Shown here: one piece after another, positions 1-5,753 of the stretch
How positions within the stretch are numbered: the first letter of the stretch is position 1
Layout: each line of letters starts with the position of its first letter
Source: Chloroflexota bacterium
GTDB lineage: Bacteria; Chloroflexota; Dehalococcoidia; Lucifugimonadales; VGZR01
Direction: 5' to 3'
Assembly: GCA_027625225.1 (NCBI GenBank)
Contig: JAQBWG010000102.1
Coordinates: forward strand, 1 to 6,966
Length of the DNA: 6,966 nucleotides
Position numbers and translations under genes: made by a program
Notes under the pieces: generated by a model
The model's input: only the letters and a program-made list of their open reading frames with translations
Databases searched by the model: none
Told to the model about the DNA's origin: nothing

Positions 1-122
1 AGAATAACGTCCACCAGCGCGCCCGACTGCACCAGCTTGCTTGCCAAATCAACAGCCTTGTAGCAGGCGATGCTGCCCGTTACGCCGAGGACGACGTGCT
101 TGTCTTGAAGAGGGTTAGCCAT
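1..122 (-). CDS. coaBC: CoaBC, N-terminal fragment (phosphopantothenoylcysteine decarboxylase / phosphopantothenate-cysteine ligase)
   Basis: Only the first 40 codons are inside the window; the gene runs off the left edge. Reading the minus strand from the ATG at 120-122, the protein begins MANPLQDKHVVLGVTGSIAC and continues YKAVDLASKLVQSGALVDVIL. The segment VLGVTGSIACYKA is the first strand, glycine-rich loop and helix of the flavin-binding CoaC (PPC decarboxylase) domain, which in most bacteria is fused to a C-terminal CoaB ligase domain. The bifunctional enzyme joins cysteine to 4'-phosphopantothenate and decarboxylates the product to 4'-phosphopantetheine. A ribosome-binding site (AAGGAAGG, minus strand, 132-139) lies 9 bases before the ATG. 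The gene starts 42 bases after the coaX stop on the same strand, so the two are almost certainly cotranscribed. Other flavin decarboxylases of the family (EpiD, UbiX) are possible, but the coaX neighbour favours CoaBC. The fusion to CoaB cannot be seen here. Confidence 0.88.
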   Translation of the reverse strand, partial: MANPLQDKHVVLGVTGSIACYKAVDLASKLVQSGALVDVI

Positions 123-164
123 TCCAGGGTCCCTTCCTTTCTGAGGTAAAGGCCCGTGCCGGAC

Positions 165-935
165 TTATTGCCCGGCGTTCATCTCATAGATTATACGCAA
201 CCCGGTCAGCGTAAGGTTCGTATCCACCACATCGAACACCTTCGCCTCCTTCGCCATCAGCTCCGCCAGCCCGCCCGTCGCAATCACCTTGCACCCGCCG
301 CCCAACTCCTTGTCGAACCGTACAACCATGCCCTTCACCAGATCGGCATAGCCCAGCACCAATCCCGATTGCATCGACTGCACCGTCGACCGCCCGATAG
401 CCGCCGGAGGCCGCACCAGCTCCACCCGCCGTAGCTGCGACGTCCGATGGAACAACGCCTCCGCCGCCACGTGCATCCCCGGCGCGATAGCCCCGCCCAG
501 ATACTCCCCGTCCCGCGTAACCGCGTCGAACACCGTCGCCGTCCCGAAGTCCACGATAATGGCCGGTTTTCCGTACAGTTGCATCGCCGCCGCCGCGTCC
601 ACGATACGGTCCGACCCCACATCCCGCGGATTGTCGTACAGCACCTTCACGCCCGTCTTCACACCCGCGCCGATAACCAACGGCGTCACATTGAAATACG
701 TCTTGCACAGGTCAACGAACGTCTGCGTCAACGGGGGAACCACGCTGCACATCGCCACCGCCGTCACATCCTCCGGCTGCACGCCCTTCAGCGGCAGAAG
801 CTGACGCAGAAACAGTCCGTACTCGTCCAGCATCCGCCCCGGCTCCGTCGAAACCCGCCACGTCGCCCTGAGCGTCTCGCCCTCGAACACGCCCAGCGTC
901 ACGTTCGTATTCCCGATGTCTATCGCCAGCAGCAT
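165..935 (-). CDS. coaX: Type III pantothenate kinase
   Basis: This 256-residue protein catalyses the first step of coenzyme A synthesis, the ATP-dependent phosphorylation of pantothenate, in the cytoplasm. It has the whole CoaX motif set of the ASKHA-fold kinases: DIGNTN at residues 6-11 (phosphate loop), YDNP at 100-103, VGSDRI at 106-111 with D109 in the catalytic-base position, VDFGTATVFD at 128-137 (D129 in the position the family uses for a monovalent cation), GGAIAPGM at 147-154, IGRSTVQSMQSG at 180-191 and TGG at 220-222. Length is normal for the family. Type III enzymes need K+ or NH4+ and are not feedback-inhibited by CoA (family knowledge). The ATG at 933-935 has an AAGGAAGG site (948-955) about 12 bases upstream, rather far but with no better alternative. 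It is the first gene of a coaX-coaBC operon: its stop is 42 bases before coaBC. The promoter is probably the extended -10 at 971-979. Confidence 0.96.
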   Translation of the reverse strand: MLLAIDIGNTNVTLGVFEGETLRATWRVSTEPGRMLDEYGLFLRQLLPLKGVQPEDVTAVAMCSVVPPLTQTFVDLCKTYFNVTPLVIGAGVKTGVKVLYDNPRDVGSDRIVDAAAAMQLYGKPAIIVDFGTATVFDAVTRDGEYLGGAIAPGMHVAAEALFHRTSQLRRVELVRPPAAIGRSTVQSMQSGLVLGYADLVKGMVVRFDKELGGGCKVIATGGLAELMAKEAKVFDVVDTNLTLTGLRIIYEMNAGQ

Positions 936-970
936 CTGCGTTTACGTCCTTCCTTAGGTACGCCTACGTC

Positions 971-979
971 TTTATATCA
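971..979 (-). promoter_or_regulatory. Probable coaX promoter, extended -10
   Basis: On the minus strand the sequence reads TGATATAAA: a TATAAA hexamer (plus-strand 971-976) preceded by TG with one base between, the extended -10 arrangement. Transcription would begin near 964, giving a leader of about 30 bases that contains the AAGGAAGG ribosome-binding site. No convincing -35 hexamer sits 16-18 bases upstream, which fits an extended -10 promoter. Assignment is from pattern only. Confidence 0.5.
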
Positions 980-1032
980 AATCTCTGTGCCTGACCCTAC
1001 AACAAGCCTGATGCGTACCGGGCACACTCTCA

Positions 1033-1066
1033 CAGCCCTCCTAATGGGTAAAGGGCTGCGCCCTTT
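1033..1066 (-). terminator. Hairpin region at the end of the glutamate dehydrogenase gene
   Basis: Two alternative hairpins share the same arm. AAAGGG at 1050-1055 pairs with CCCTTT at 1061-1066 (6 bp, 5-base loop) and overlaps the gdhA stop codon. CAGCCCT at 1033-1039 pairs with AGGGCTG at 1052-1058 (7 bp, 12-base loop). Neither is followed by a U-run in the direction of gdhA transcription, so a canonical intrinsic terminator is not shown. It may be a weak terminator, an mRNA 3'-end stabiliser, or a degenerate repeat. Confidence 0.35.
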
Positions 1067-2346
1067 TAGATGAAGCCCCGCAGCTTCACCACGCTCGCCA
1101 CCCTACCCACGCCAACAAGGAACGCCGCCTCCCTGTACGACACCCCCTTCAACTCCACCACTTCACGCACCCGCGCGTACGCCCCCTTCATCTTCTTCAG
1201 CAGCTCCTCGTTCACCCTGCTCAACTCCCACTGATGCTGATACAGGTTCTGCGTCCACTCCAGTTCCGACACCACCACGCCGCCAGCGTTCACCAGAATG
1301 TCTGGCAGCACCGTGATACCCTTGTCCATCAGAATCTGGTCGGCCTCCGGCGTCGTCGGATGATTCGCCGCCTCCACAACAACCTTGGCCTTGATGTTCG
1401 GAGCGTTTCCCTCGTGGATGACCCGCTCCACCGCCGCCGGAACCAGATACTCCAGCTCCAGCGCCATCATCTCTTTGCTCGAAATCTTGTCCGTATCCGG
1501 CAGACCCGCCACCGTGCCCGTGTCCAGTTGGTGAAGCAGCGCCAGCCGCACATCAATACCGTTCGGGTTGTACACCCCGCCGCCGATATCCGTCAGCGCC
1601 ACAATCTTGGAACCCTGCTCGTGCAAAAGACGCGCCGCCCACGAACCCACCTGACCGAACCCCTGAACCGCCACCCGTGCGCCCTCCAGCGGGATGCCCA
1701 GATCGCGCGCCGCCTCAATCATCACATACACCGTGCCCCGGCCCGGAGCCGCATCTCGGCCCACCGACCCGCCCAGTTCCACCGGCTTCCCCGTCACGAT
1801 GCCCGGCGAATACCCGTGCGTCTGGCTGTACGCGTCCATAATCCACGCCATCGTCTGCGCGTTCGTCCCCAGGTCGGGAGCGGGAATATCCTCGTTCACC
1901 CCGATGATGGGCTCGATACCCAGAGTGTACCGGCGTGTCAGGCGATTCAGTTCCCCCTCGCTCATCGTCCTCGGGTCGCACTGCACGCCGCCCTTCGCCC
2001 CTCCGAACGGAATATCAATCAACCCCGACTTCCACGTCATCAGCGAGGCCAGCGCCCGTACCTCGTTCTTGTCCGCATCGGGATGGTACCGGATGCCCCC
2101 CTTGAACGGCCCCCGCGCGCCGTTGTGTTGGACGCGGTAGCCTCGGAACACCCGAATCTTCCCGTCGTCCATCCGTACCGGAAGCGATACCTCCAGCTCC
2201 CGCCACGGCTGACGCAAAAGCTCACGCACCCCGTTATCCAGGTCTAACCGCTCCGCCGCCTTATCGAAGAAGATATTGACTTCGTCGAACGTGCTTATCT
2301 TGGTCTTGACCGGCTTTGCCTCGGTCGCCGTCGCACTTATCGCCAT
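1066..2346 (-). CDS. gdhA: Glutamate dehydrogenase, NAD(P)-dependent
   Basis: This 426-residue protein is a hexameric-type Glu/Leu/Phe/Val dehydrogenase. It reversibly converts glutamate to 2-oxoglutarate and ammonia, linking nitrogen and carbon metabolism in the cytoplasm. The N-terminal dimerisation and substrate domain has GPFKGGIRYHP (79-89), MTWKSG (103-108), IPFGGAKGG (112-120, with K118 in the catalytic-lysine position) and APDLGT (156-161, with D158 in the catalytic-aspartate position). The Rossmann cofactor domain has VQGFGQVGSWAA (227-238). The C-terminal part has VEAANHPTTPEAD (324-336) and DILVNAGGVVVSELEW (349-364). The family usually has EGAN where this protein has EAAN. Length is typical. 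The ATG at 2344-2346 is supported by AAGGGA (minus strand, 2356-2361) 9 bases upstream. Glutamate is the expected substrate, but leucine or phenylalanine dehydrogenases share the fold; length and motifs favour glutamate. Cofactor preference (NAD or NADP) cannot be read safely. It appears monocistronic, with the TTGTATACTTG box just upstream. Confidence 0.95.
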   Translation of the reverse strand: MAISATATEAKPVKTKISTFDEVNIFFDKAAERLDLDNGVRELLRQPWRELEVSLPVRMDDGKIRVFRGYRVQHNGARGPFKGGIRYHPDADKNEVRALASLMTWKSGLIDIPFGGAKGGVQCDPRTMSEGELNRLTRRYTLGIEPIIGVNEDIPAPDLGTNAQTMAWIMDAYSQTHGYSPGIVTGKPVELGGSVGRDAAPGRGTVYVMIEAARDLGIPLEGARVAVQGFGQVGSWAARLLHEQGSKIVALTDIGGGVYNPNGIDVRLALLHQLDTGTVAGLPDTDKISSKEMMALELEYLVPAAVERVIHEGNAPNIKAKVVVEAANHPTTPEADQILMDKGITVLPDILVNAGGVVVSELEWTQNLYQHQWELSRVNEELLKKMKGAYARVREVVELKGVSYREAAFLVGVGRVASVVKLRGFI

Positions 2347-2382
2347 GAATATAGTTCCCTTCGGATTCGATTCCTACCTAAT

Positions 2383-2393
2383 CAAGTATACAA
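2383..2393 (-). promoter_or_regulatory. TTGTATACTTG promoter-like box before gdhA
   Basis: The minus strand reads TTGTATACTTG, containing TATACT (2385-2390), a five-of-six match to the -10 consensus, 37 bases before the gdhA start. Transcription would begin near 2378, giving a leader of about 32 bases. The same 11 bases occur before the lipoprotein gene (3368-3378) and the VOC remnant (3934-3944). No -35 hexamer is found at usual spacing. This copy and the 3368 copy also share ACAA-N2-ACGG-N just upstream, which places an ACAA/TTGT inverted pair over the core. Confidence 0.5.
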
Positions 2394-2551
2394 CCCGTAC
2401 TTGTGGTGCCTTTTGGCAATGAGGGTCTGCTTCTCGCCATATGCACAAAAGCCTCGATGTTCGGAGAGCAAGGGCGCGAAACATCTCCTCCACTTGAGAG
2501 GGGCTTGCCATAAGACCTAAATGCCGTGCGTCAAATGGTCAAAGGGGTGAC

Positions 2552-2650
2552 CCAGAGGGTGAACCCCCTCTGGCGGGGGTCTGGGGGTGTCCCCCAGATT
2601 TATACCTATTTCCCCCTTCCTGTAGGAAAGGGCCCAGGGGGATGGCCGAA
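2552..2650. repeat. Triple-hairpin intergenic repeat, copy 1
   Basis: The stretch 2347-2731 between the lipoprotein gene and gdhA has no believable gene and is dominated by this structured repeat. Hairpin 1 is CCAGAGGG (2552-2559) with CCCTCTGG (2566-2573), a perfect 8-bp stem. Hairpin 2 is TCTGGGGG (2580-2587) with CCCCCAGA (2591-2598), 8 bp with a 3-base loop. Hairpin 3 is formed by CCCTTCC and GGAAAGGG (2614-2632, one bulged A). It is followed by CCCAGGGGGATGG. The stretch 2574-2650 aligns by eye with 5886-5959, including the linkers. Just upstream GGTCA (2537-2541) faces TGACC (2548-2552). None of the hairpins has a U-run, so it is not a standard terminator. Confidence 0.75.
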
Positions 2651-2731
2651 ACCGGTGTAACCATACAATGGGTCGATACGAGCGGATGACGTTTAGGACG
2701 CATAACTGGCGTCCTCACCAAGAACATCTCC

Positions 2732-3322
2732 CTATGGACAGCCCTCGTTGTTCACCGAACCATTGGGCATAGTCGTGTTACAGAATATCGCCCCCTCCAG
2801 CTTGGCATCCTCCATATCGGCGAAGGAAATGTCCGCGCCGGTCAGATTAGCCCCGCGAAGGTCTGCCTGATACATATTTGCGCCTGCAATGTTGGCGTCG
2901 GTAAAGTTGGCCCCCCGCAGGTCGGCCCCCGTGAAGTTGGCGCTGAACAGGTCCGAGCCGGAAAAGTTCGCGTTTTGGAAATTCCCGCCGTCCAGCCGGA
3001 TACGGATGCCCGCTCCCGTCGAGTTGGCGCGGAAACCCAGTTGGGCATTGCTCAGGTCCGCCCCCGGACACTCCGTGTTGCGCTCCAGCACGCAGTCCCC
3101 TATCTGGTTGGGAAGCGGCTGCACGTCCGGCGTGCCCGCCTTGGCTATCGGCGTTCCATCCCCCACGGTCTCCCCCCTCAGGTCCCGCTGAGTACCAACC
3201 GGCGTAACCGCCGACGCCCCCTGTTCACTGCCACACCCGGCCACCGCCAGCATCACGACCACTACGCACAACACCGATAAAAACTCTGCCCGCAATCCCT
3301 GTCTCAGACGTATAGCCCTCAT
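2732..3322 (-). CDS. Pentapeptide-repeat lipoprotein
   Basis: The protein is 196 residues from the ATG at 3320-3322. A GTG two codons upstream (3326-3328) also opens the frame, but it lies directly against the GGAGGG ribosome-binding site, whereas the ATG has about 5 bases of spacing, so the ATG is preferred. Residues 1-29 form a signal peptide: a basic start, a hydrophobic run around VLCVVVVMLA, and a VAGC lipobox with C30 as the predicted lipidated cysteine. Residues about 40-75 are a low-complexity linker. From about 85 to 178 the protein carries A(D/N)LXX-type pentapeptide repeats such as GANFT, GADLR, QADLR and GANLT, which fold into a right-handed four-sided beta helix. Four further cysteines (77, 85, 181, 195) flank the helix and may form disulfides outside the membrane. 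Pentapeptide proteins have diverse roles and nothing here identifies one. It is transcribed alone from the box at 3368-3378. Confidence 0.85.
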   Translation of the reverse strand: MRAIRLRQGLRAEFLSVLCVVVVMLAVAGCGSEQGASAVTPVGTQRDLRGETVGDGTPIAKAGTPDVQPLPNQIGDCVLERNTECPGADLSNAQLGFRANSTGAGIRIRLDGGNFQNANFSGSDLFSANFTGADLRGANFTDANIAGANMYQADLRGANLTGADISFADMEDAKLEGAIFCNTTMPNGSVNNEGCP

Positions 3323-3367
3323 GCTCACCCTCCCTGCTATGACGACTCATCGGCCTTGACCTCTCGC

Positions 3368-3378
3368 CAAGTATACAA
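3368..3378 (-). promoter_or_regulatory. TTGTATACTTG promoter-like box before the lipoprotein gene
   Basis: Identical 11-base match to the boxes at 2383-2393 and 3934-3944. TATACT (3370-3375) is the presumed -10. It lies 46 bases before the lipoprotein ATG and just downstream of the stop codon of the membrane-protein gene, so the lipoprotein gene probably has its own transcript. Confidence 0.5.
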
Positions 3379-3400
3379 GCCGTGTTTGTAGCGCTCTAAA

Positions 3401-3727
3401 TCAAGCCGATGAAGCCCACCAGATGAACATCCAGAATCCGAAGAACATAGCCGCTACGACTGCCAGAACCAACGCAAGGGCGATGTGACCGCTGACACTA
3501 CCGCAGCCTTCGTACTCCAGGTCGTTCGTCACGTTGAAAAGCCGGCCTATCGCATAGAGCATAAATCCAAGCGTTCCACCCAGAAATATCGCCACCGGCA
3601 TCCATACGTAGACGGCAAACTCATCCTGGTCGAACCTGAAGCCCCACTGAACGAACAGAAGAATGATAGTCGCAGGCAAGCCAAACAGCAGCAAAGGGTT
3701 CAGTTTGCGCTGCGGTCTGTGTTTCAC
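3401..3727 (-). CDS. Small three-helix membrane protein, unknown function
   Basis: The predicted protein has 108 residues with three hydrophobic segments: about 11-29, 40-60 and 81-104. The N-terminus is basic (KHRPQRK), suggesting it stays in the cytoplasm. A loop with acidic residues (NDLEYEGCGS, 68-77) links helices 2 and 3. The start is GTG at 3725-3727, chosen because GGAGG (minus strand, 3734-3738) is exactly 6 bases upstream. The gene begins 35 bases after the stop of the VOC remnant on the same strand, so both are probably on one transcript from the box at 3934-3944. I do not recognise a family. The size and three-helix pattern recall many uncharacterised bacterial membrane proteins. 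Confidence 0.7.
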   Translation of the reverse strand: MKHRPQRKLNPLLLFGLPATIILLFVQWGFRFDQDEFAVYVWMPVAIFLGGTLGFMLYAIGRLFNVTNDLEYEGCGSVSGHIALALVLAVVAAMFFGFWMFIWWASSA

Positions 3728-3762
3728 GGCACCCCTCCAGCCTCGGACTCAGTACGCGATGC

Positions 3763-3903
3763 CTAGTCCGGCACCTCCCATGCCGGGTTCCACGCCACCT
3801 CCTCGATGCCCTGCGTCGGCAGCCCCATCCCGTCCCGGTAAAACGCCACCGGCCGCTGCAAATCGTCAACACCCAGCGTAATCACCTTGATACGTGACCG
3901 CAT
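3763..3903 (-). pseudogene. VOC/glyoxalase-like protein gene with its middle deleted
   Basis: A strong ribosome-binding site (AGGAGG, 6 bases before the ATG at 3901-3903) opens a frame of only 46 residues. Residues 1-33 (MRSRIKVITLGVDDLQRPVA, then FYRDGMGLPTQGI) match the first beta-strand, helix and turn of vicinal-oxygen-chelate proteins of the glyoxalase/bleomycin-resistance family. The last residues, EVAWNPAWEVPD, match the very end of such proteins, which usually follows a DPDGHLWEVAWNP-type segment. The two ends are joined in frame at about residues 33-36, so some 80 central residues of a normal 120-140 residue domain are missing. The metal- and substrate-binding middle is gone, so enzyme activity is very unlikely. 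Promoter-like box, ribosome-binding site, start and stop all remain intact, so a short peptide could still be made, and translation may matter for the gene 35 bases downstream. Confidence 0.75.
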
Positions 3904-3933
3904 GCTTCGCCTCCTAGCTGGCCTTCGCCGCCG

Positions 3934-3944
3934 CAAGTATACAA
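3934..3944 (-). promoter_or_regulatory. TTGTATACTTG promoter-like box before the VOC remnant
   Basis: Third exact copy of the 11-base box, 31 bases before the ATG at 3903; presumed -10 TATACT at 3936-3941. It lies in the 126-base divergent region between the minus-strand and plus-strand halves of the window. The wider ACAA/ACGG similarity seen in the other two copies is only partly kept here. Confidence 0.45.
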
Positions 3945-4029
3945 GCTCACCGTTTCTCCCAGGTAGTTCGAGCAGGAAACCGTCCATGTAGCCAGAAACC
4001 ACAAGGAGAAATCGTTGTAGAATCGCAGT

Positions 4030-4818
4030 ATGGGTATCGAGTTCGCGACAGAATCTCTTGGGGACAAAATCTGGATGGTAATCCAGGAGTACCGTTGGCT
4101 GCTGTATCTCGTTGTAGCTGTTCTCGGCGGTGGAGCGGTGTGGGGCGTTGGGACAGTAGCCAACGGCATTGGGAAGCAGTATTTTGGTCAGGAACTTATC
4201 CTTCCCAGATTCATCTTGTGGGTGTTTCGGAGTATACCGTGGCTTGGCAGACGAATCGCAGTATACATTCGTGAGCAGAGCCAGCGTCCATCCAGGCCCT
4301 TAACACGCGGGCGCATTTTGGCACTGGCTGGATTTCTAATCGCCTATGTGGGACTAGCCTTCTCCATATTCTTCTTTTTAATTGAGGACACTCCGAACGC
4401 GTATGCATGTTCTTGGCAAGTGCAAATAGGCTCGGAGCAGGGCGTGTTGGTCGAGGTAGGAGTACACGATTATCCGACTGACGGTATCGTCATCGAGTCG
4501 ACTTTCAATCGGCCTGCCAGCGTGGCGGCAATATGGGAAGATAAGCCGCTAAGTACTCCTGAACAGGCGCCGCCCCGGCTGACAATGGGTGCCACTGTTG
4601 TTCAGCTTAGCATCATCGGCAAACCAAACAATCGACTCGACGTGAGTGTCGGTTATCCAAGCGCGAATTTGCGGCGCAGCGTATATTTCTACTTTATAGC
4701 CGATGAATACCAGGAGGAACCGCTGGCAGTCTTGAATGGAAGGATAATCACGGCATACGAAAAAAGAGACAACGACTATGAATCTATCGATAGGCTAAGT
4801 GGATGCCCGTCGAGCTAA
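4030..4818 (+). CDS. Two-helix membrane protein with extracytoplasmic C-terminal domain, unknown family
   Basis: The predicted protein has 262 residues and I do not recognise it. Residues 22-45 (starting RWLLYLVVAVLGGGAVWG) and 95-118 (ILALAGFLIAYVGLAFSIFF) are transmembrane helices. The loop between them (46-94) is rich in Arg/Lys (R60, R67, R74, R75, R81, R86, R89, R93), so by the positive-inside rule it is cytoplasmic and both ends lie outside. Residues about 121-262 form a mostly beta-rich domain with C127 and C259 near its ends, a possible disulfide. The ATG at 4030 is the first possible start, since an in-frame TAG sits at 4018-4020. The nearest ribosome-binding site (AAGGAG, 4003-4008) is 21 bases away, which is too far. 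A TAGAAT hexamer at 4018-4023, six bases before the ATG, would fit a leaderless transcript. Base use differs from neighbours: G exceeds C on the plus strand and codons are less GC-rich, suggesting recent acquisition. Confidence 0.75.
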   Translation: MGIEFATESLGDKIWMVIQEYRWLLYLVVAVLGGGAVWGVGTVANGIGKQYFGQELILPRFILWVFRSIPWLGRRIAVYIREQSQRPSRPLTRGRILALAGFLIAYVGLAFSIFFFLIEDTPNAYACSWQVQIGSEQGVLVEVGVHDYPTDGIVIESTFNRPASVAAIWEDKPLSTPEQAPPRLTMGATVVQLSIIGKPNNRLDVSVGYPSANLRRSVYFYFIADEYQEEPLAVLNGRIITAYEKRDNDYESIDRLSGCPSS

Positions 4819-5073
4819 AGAATTCAGATAGCGGTACCATTGATTCACCATGAACACTTATGTTTCAGATCGTGCTGAAGGTCAAGGCCATTATTTGTCT
4901 AGATTGCCTAGATTCTTATTTGGAATTGAATAAATTTAAAACTTTTCTCAACATATGACCAAAATATACTATGCACCCCAGTCTTCAATCTATAATATGT
5001 ACCTGAGATTCGGGTTGTCAGGCCCGGGACTGCTGGTCGCCCAGATGCCTAGACGGCCAGGAGGCCAGCCATC
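4819..5073. other. AT-rich intergenic region with promoter-like hexamers
   Basis: This 255-base gap is clearly richer in A and T than the rest of the window, especially 4900-5000. No gene is supported. It contains TATAAT at 4991-4996, a perfect -10 match, and TATACT at 4965-4970; neither has a good -35 at normal spacing. A start from TATAAT would give a leader of about 70 bases for the next gene. That leader becomes GC-rich and can form CTGG/CCAG (5033-5036 with 5041-5044) and GGCC/GGCC (5055-5058 with 5063-5066). The latter encloses the ribosome-binding site AGGAGG at 5059-5064. Confidence 0.45.
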
Positions 5074-5643
5074 ATGAATACGCTCTTCCGCATCATAGAC
5101 TTCATCAAAGGCCCCGCCATCTTCCAGTTCTTCTGGCACCTCCTCACGTCCGTCTCCAAACTCACTCAGGCCGAGATTGACACCGTCTCAACCGTTCTCG
5201 GCCCTAATGCCATCAACTTCTCCCGTGCCCGCATTGCCCAGGGACGTATCCTTGCCCTCGCCTTCAAAATCAACAGGAACCGCGCTTTCACCCTCTTTCA
5301 CACCGTCAACCTGCCCACCGCAGGCAGCCACACCCGAACCAACTTCGGCCTTCTTGTCCACGAATTCACCCACGTCCTCCAGTTCGAGACCGTCGGCAGC
5401 GTCTACATCCCCCAGGCCCTATCCGCCCAGCGCAGTCCCGAAGGCTACGACTACGGCGGCCCCGCCCAACTCGCCCAGGACTGGGCAAACGGCAAACGCC
5501 TCCCCGACTACAACCGCGAACAACAGGCCCAGATAGCCAACGACTACTACGACACCGTCATCGTCCCCGGCAACACTTCCGACCCTACCACCCGCGACGC
5601 CTACCAACCCCTCATCGCCCAACTCCAAAACCGCGAACTCTAA
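5074..5643 (+). CDS. Putative HExxH zinc metalloprotease-like protein
   Basis: The protein has 189 residues with HEFTH at 96-100 inside GLLVHEFTHVLQFE, a helix with the HExxH zinc-binding pattern (H96 and H100 as ligands, E97 as catalytic base). A later YNREQQAQIANDYY (146-159) resembles the EQQA helix found downstream of HE(M/F)TH in small proteins associated with Rhs/VgrG or DUF4157-like toxin-delivery systems; E149 could be the third zinc ligand. No signal peptide is clear: residues 1-25 are moderately hydrophobic (IIDFIKGPAIFQFFWHLL) and might be a membrane anchor or a buried helix. The ATG at 5074 has AGGAGG (5059-5064) 9 bases upstream. No Rhs, VgrG or contractile-injection gene is nearby, so the role is unknown. 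Zinc binding and proteolysis are inferred from the motif alone. Confidence 0.75.
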   Translation: MNTLFRIIDFIKGPAIFQFFWHLLTSVSKLTQAEIDTVSTVLGPNAINFSRARIAQGRILALAFKINRNRAFTLFHTVNLPTAGSHTRTNFGLLVHEFTHVLQFETVGSVYIPQALSAQRSPEGYDYGGPAQLAQDWANGKRLPDYNREQQAQIANDYYDTVIVPGNTSDPTTRDAYQPLIAQLQNREL

Positions 5644-5670
5644 CCTGCAATTTCTGCCCGCCTTTCCCTG

Positions 5671-5693
5671 TCATCCTGAGCGCAGCGAAGGAT
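5671..5693. repeat. Short palindromic repeat, TCATCCTGAGCG...AGGAT type
   Basis: ATCCT at 5673-5677 pairs with AGGAT at 5689-5693 around GAGCGCAGCGA. I know this unit (TCATCCTGAGCGCAGCGAAG followed by GAT) as a widespread dispersed intergenic element in bacterial genomes, including Chloroflexota. It lies 28 bases after the stop of the protease-like gene and might protect the mRNA end; it lacks a U-run. Confidence 0.6.
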
Positions 5694-5753
5694 CTTACCC
5701 GCTCGTACCGGCACTGTTTCCACTTCCCTAACCAACCGGACCTCCCCTCCCCG

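Noticed and set aside
156..434. Plus-strand open frames opposite coaX and gdhA (156-434, 447-1073, 1234-2247, 1694-2140)
   Set aside because: They are antisense shadows of well-supported genes, arginine/histidine/proline-rich as expected from reversed GC-rich codons, and lack ribosome-binding sites.
2539..2727. 62-residue minus-strand frame over the first triple-hairpin repeat
   Set aside because: It is made almost wholly of repeat sequence and shows no protein-like pattern or ribosome-binding site.
3882..4169. Minus-strand frame across the divergent promoter region
   Set aside because: It overlaps the start of the plus-strand membrane protein and the promoter-like box, with no family resemblance.
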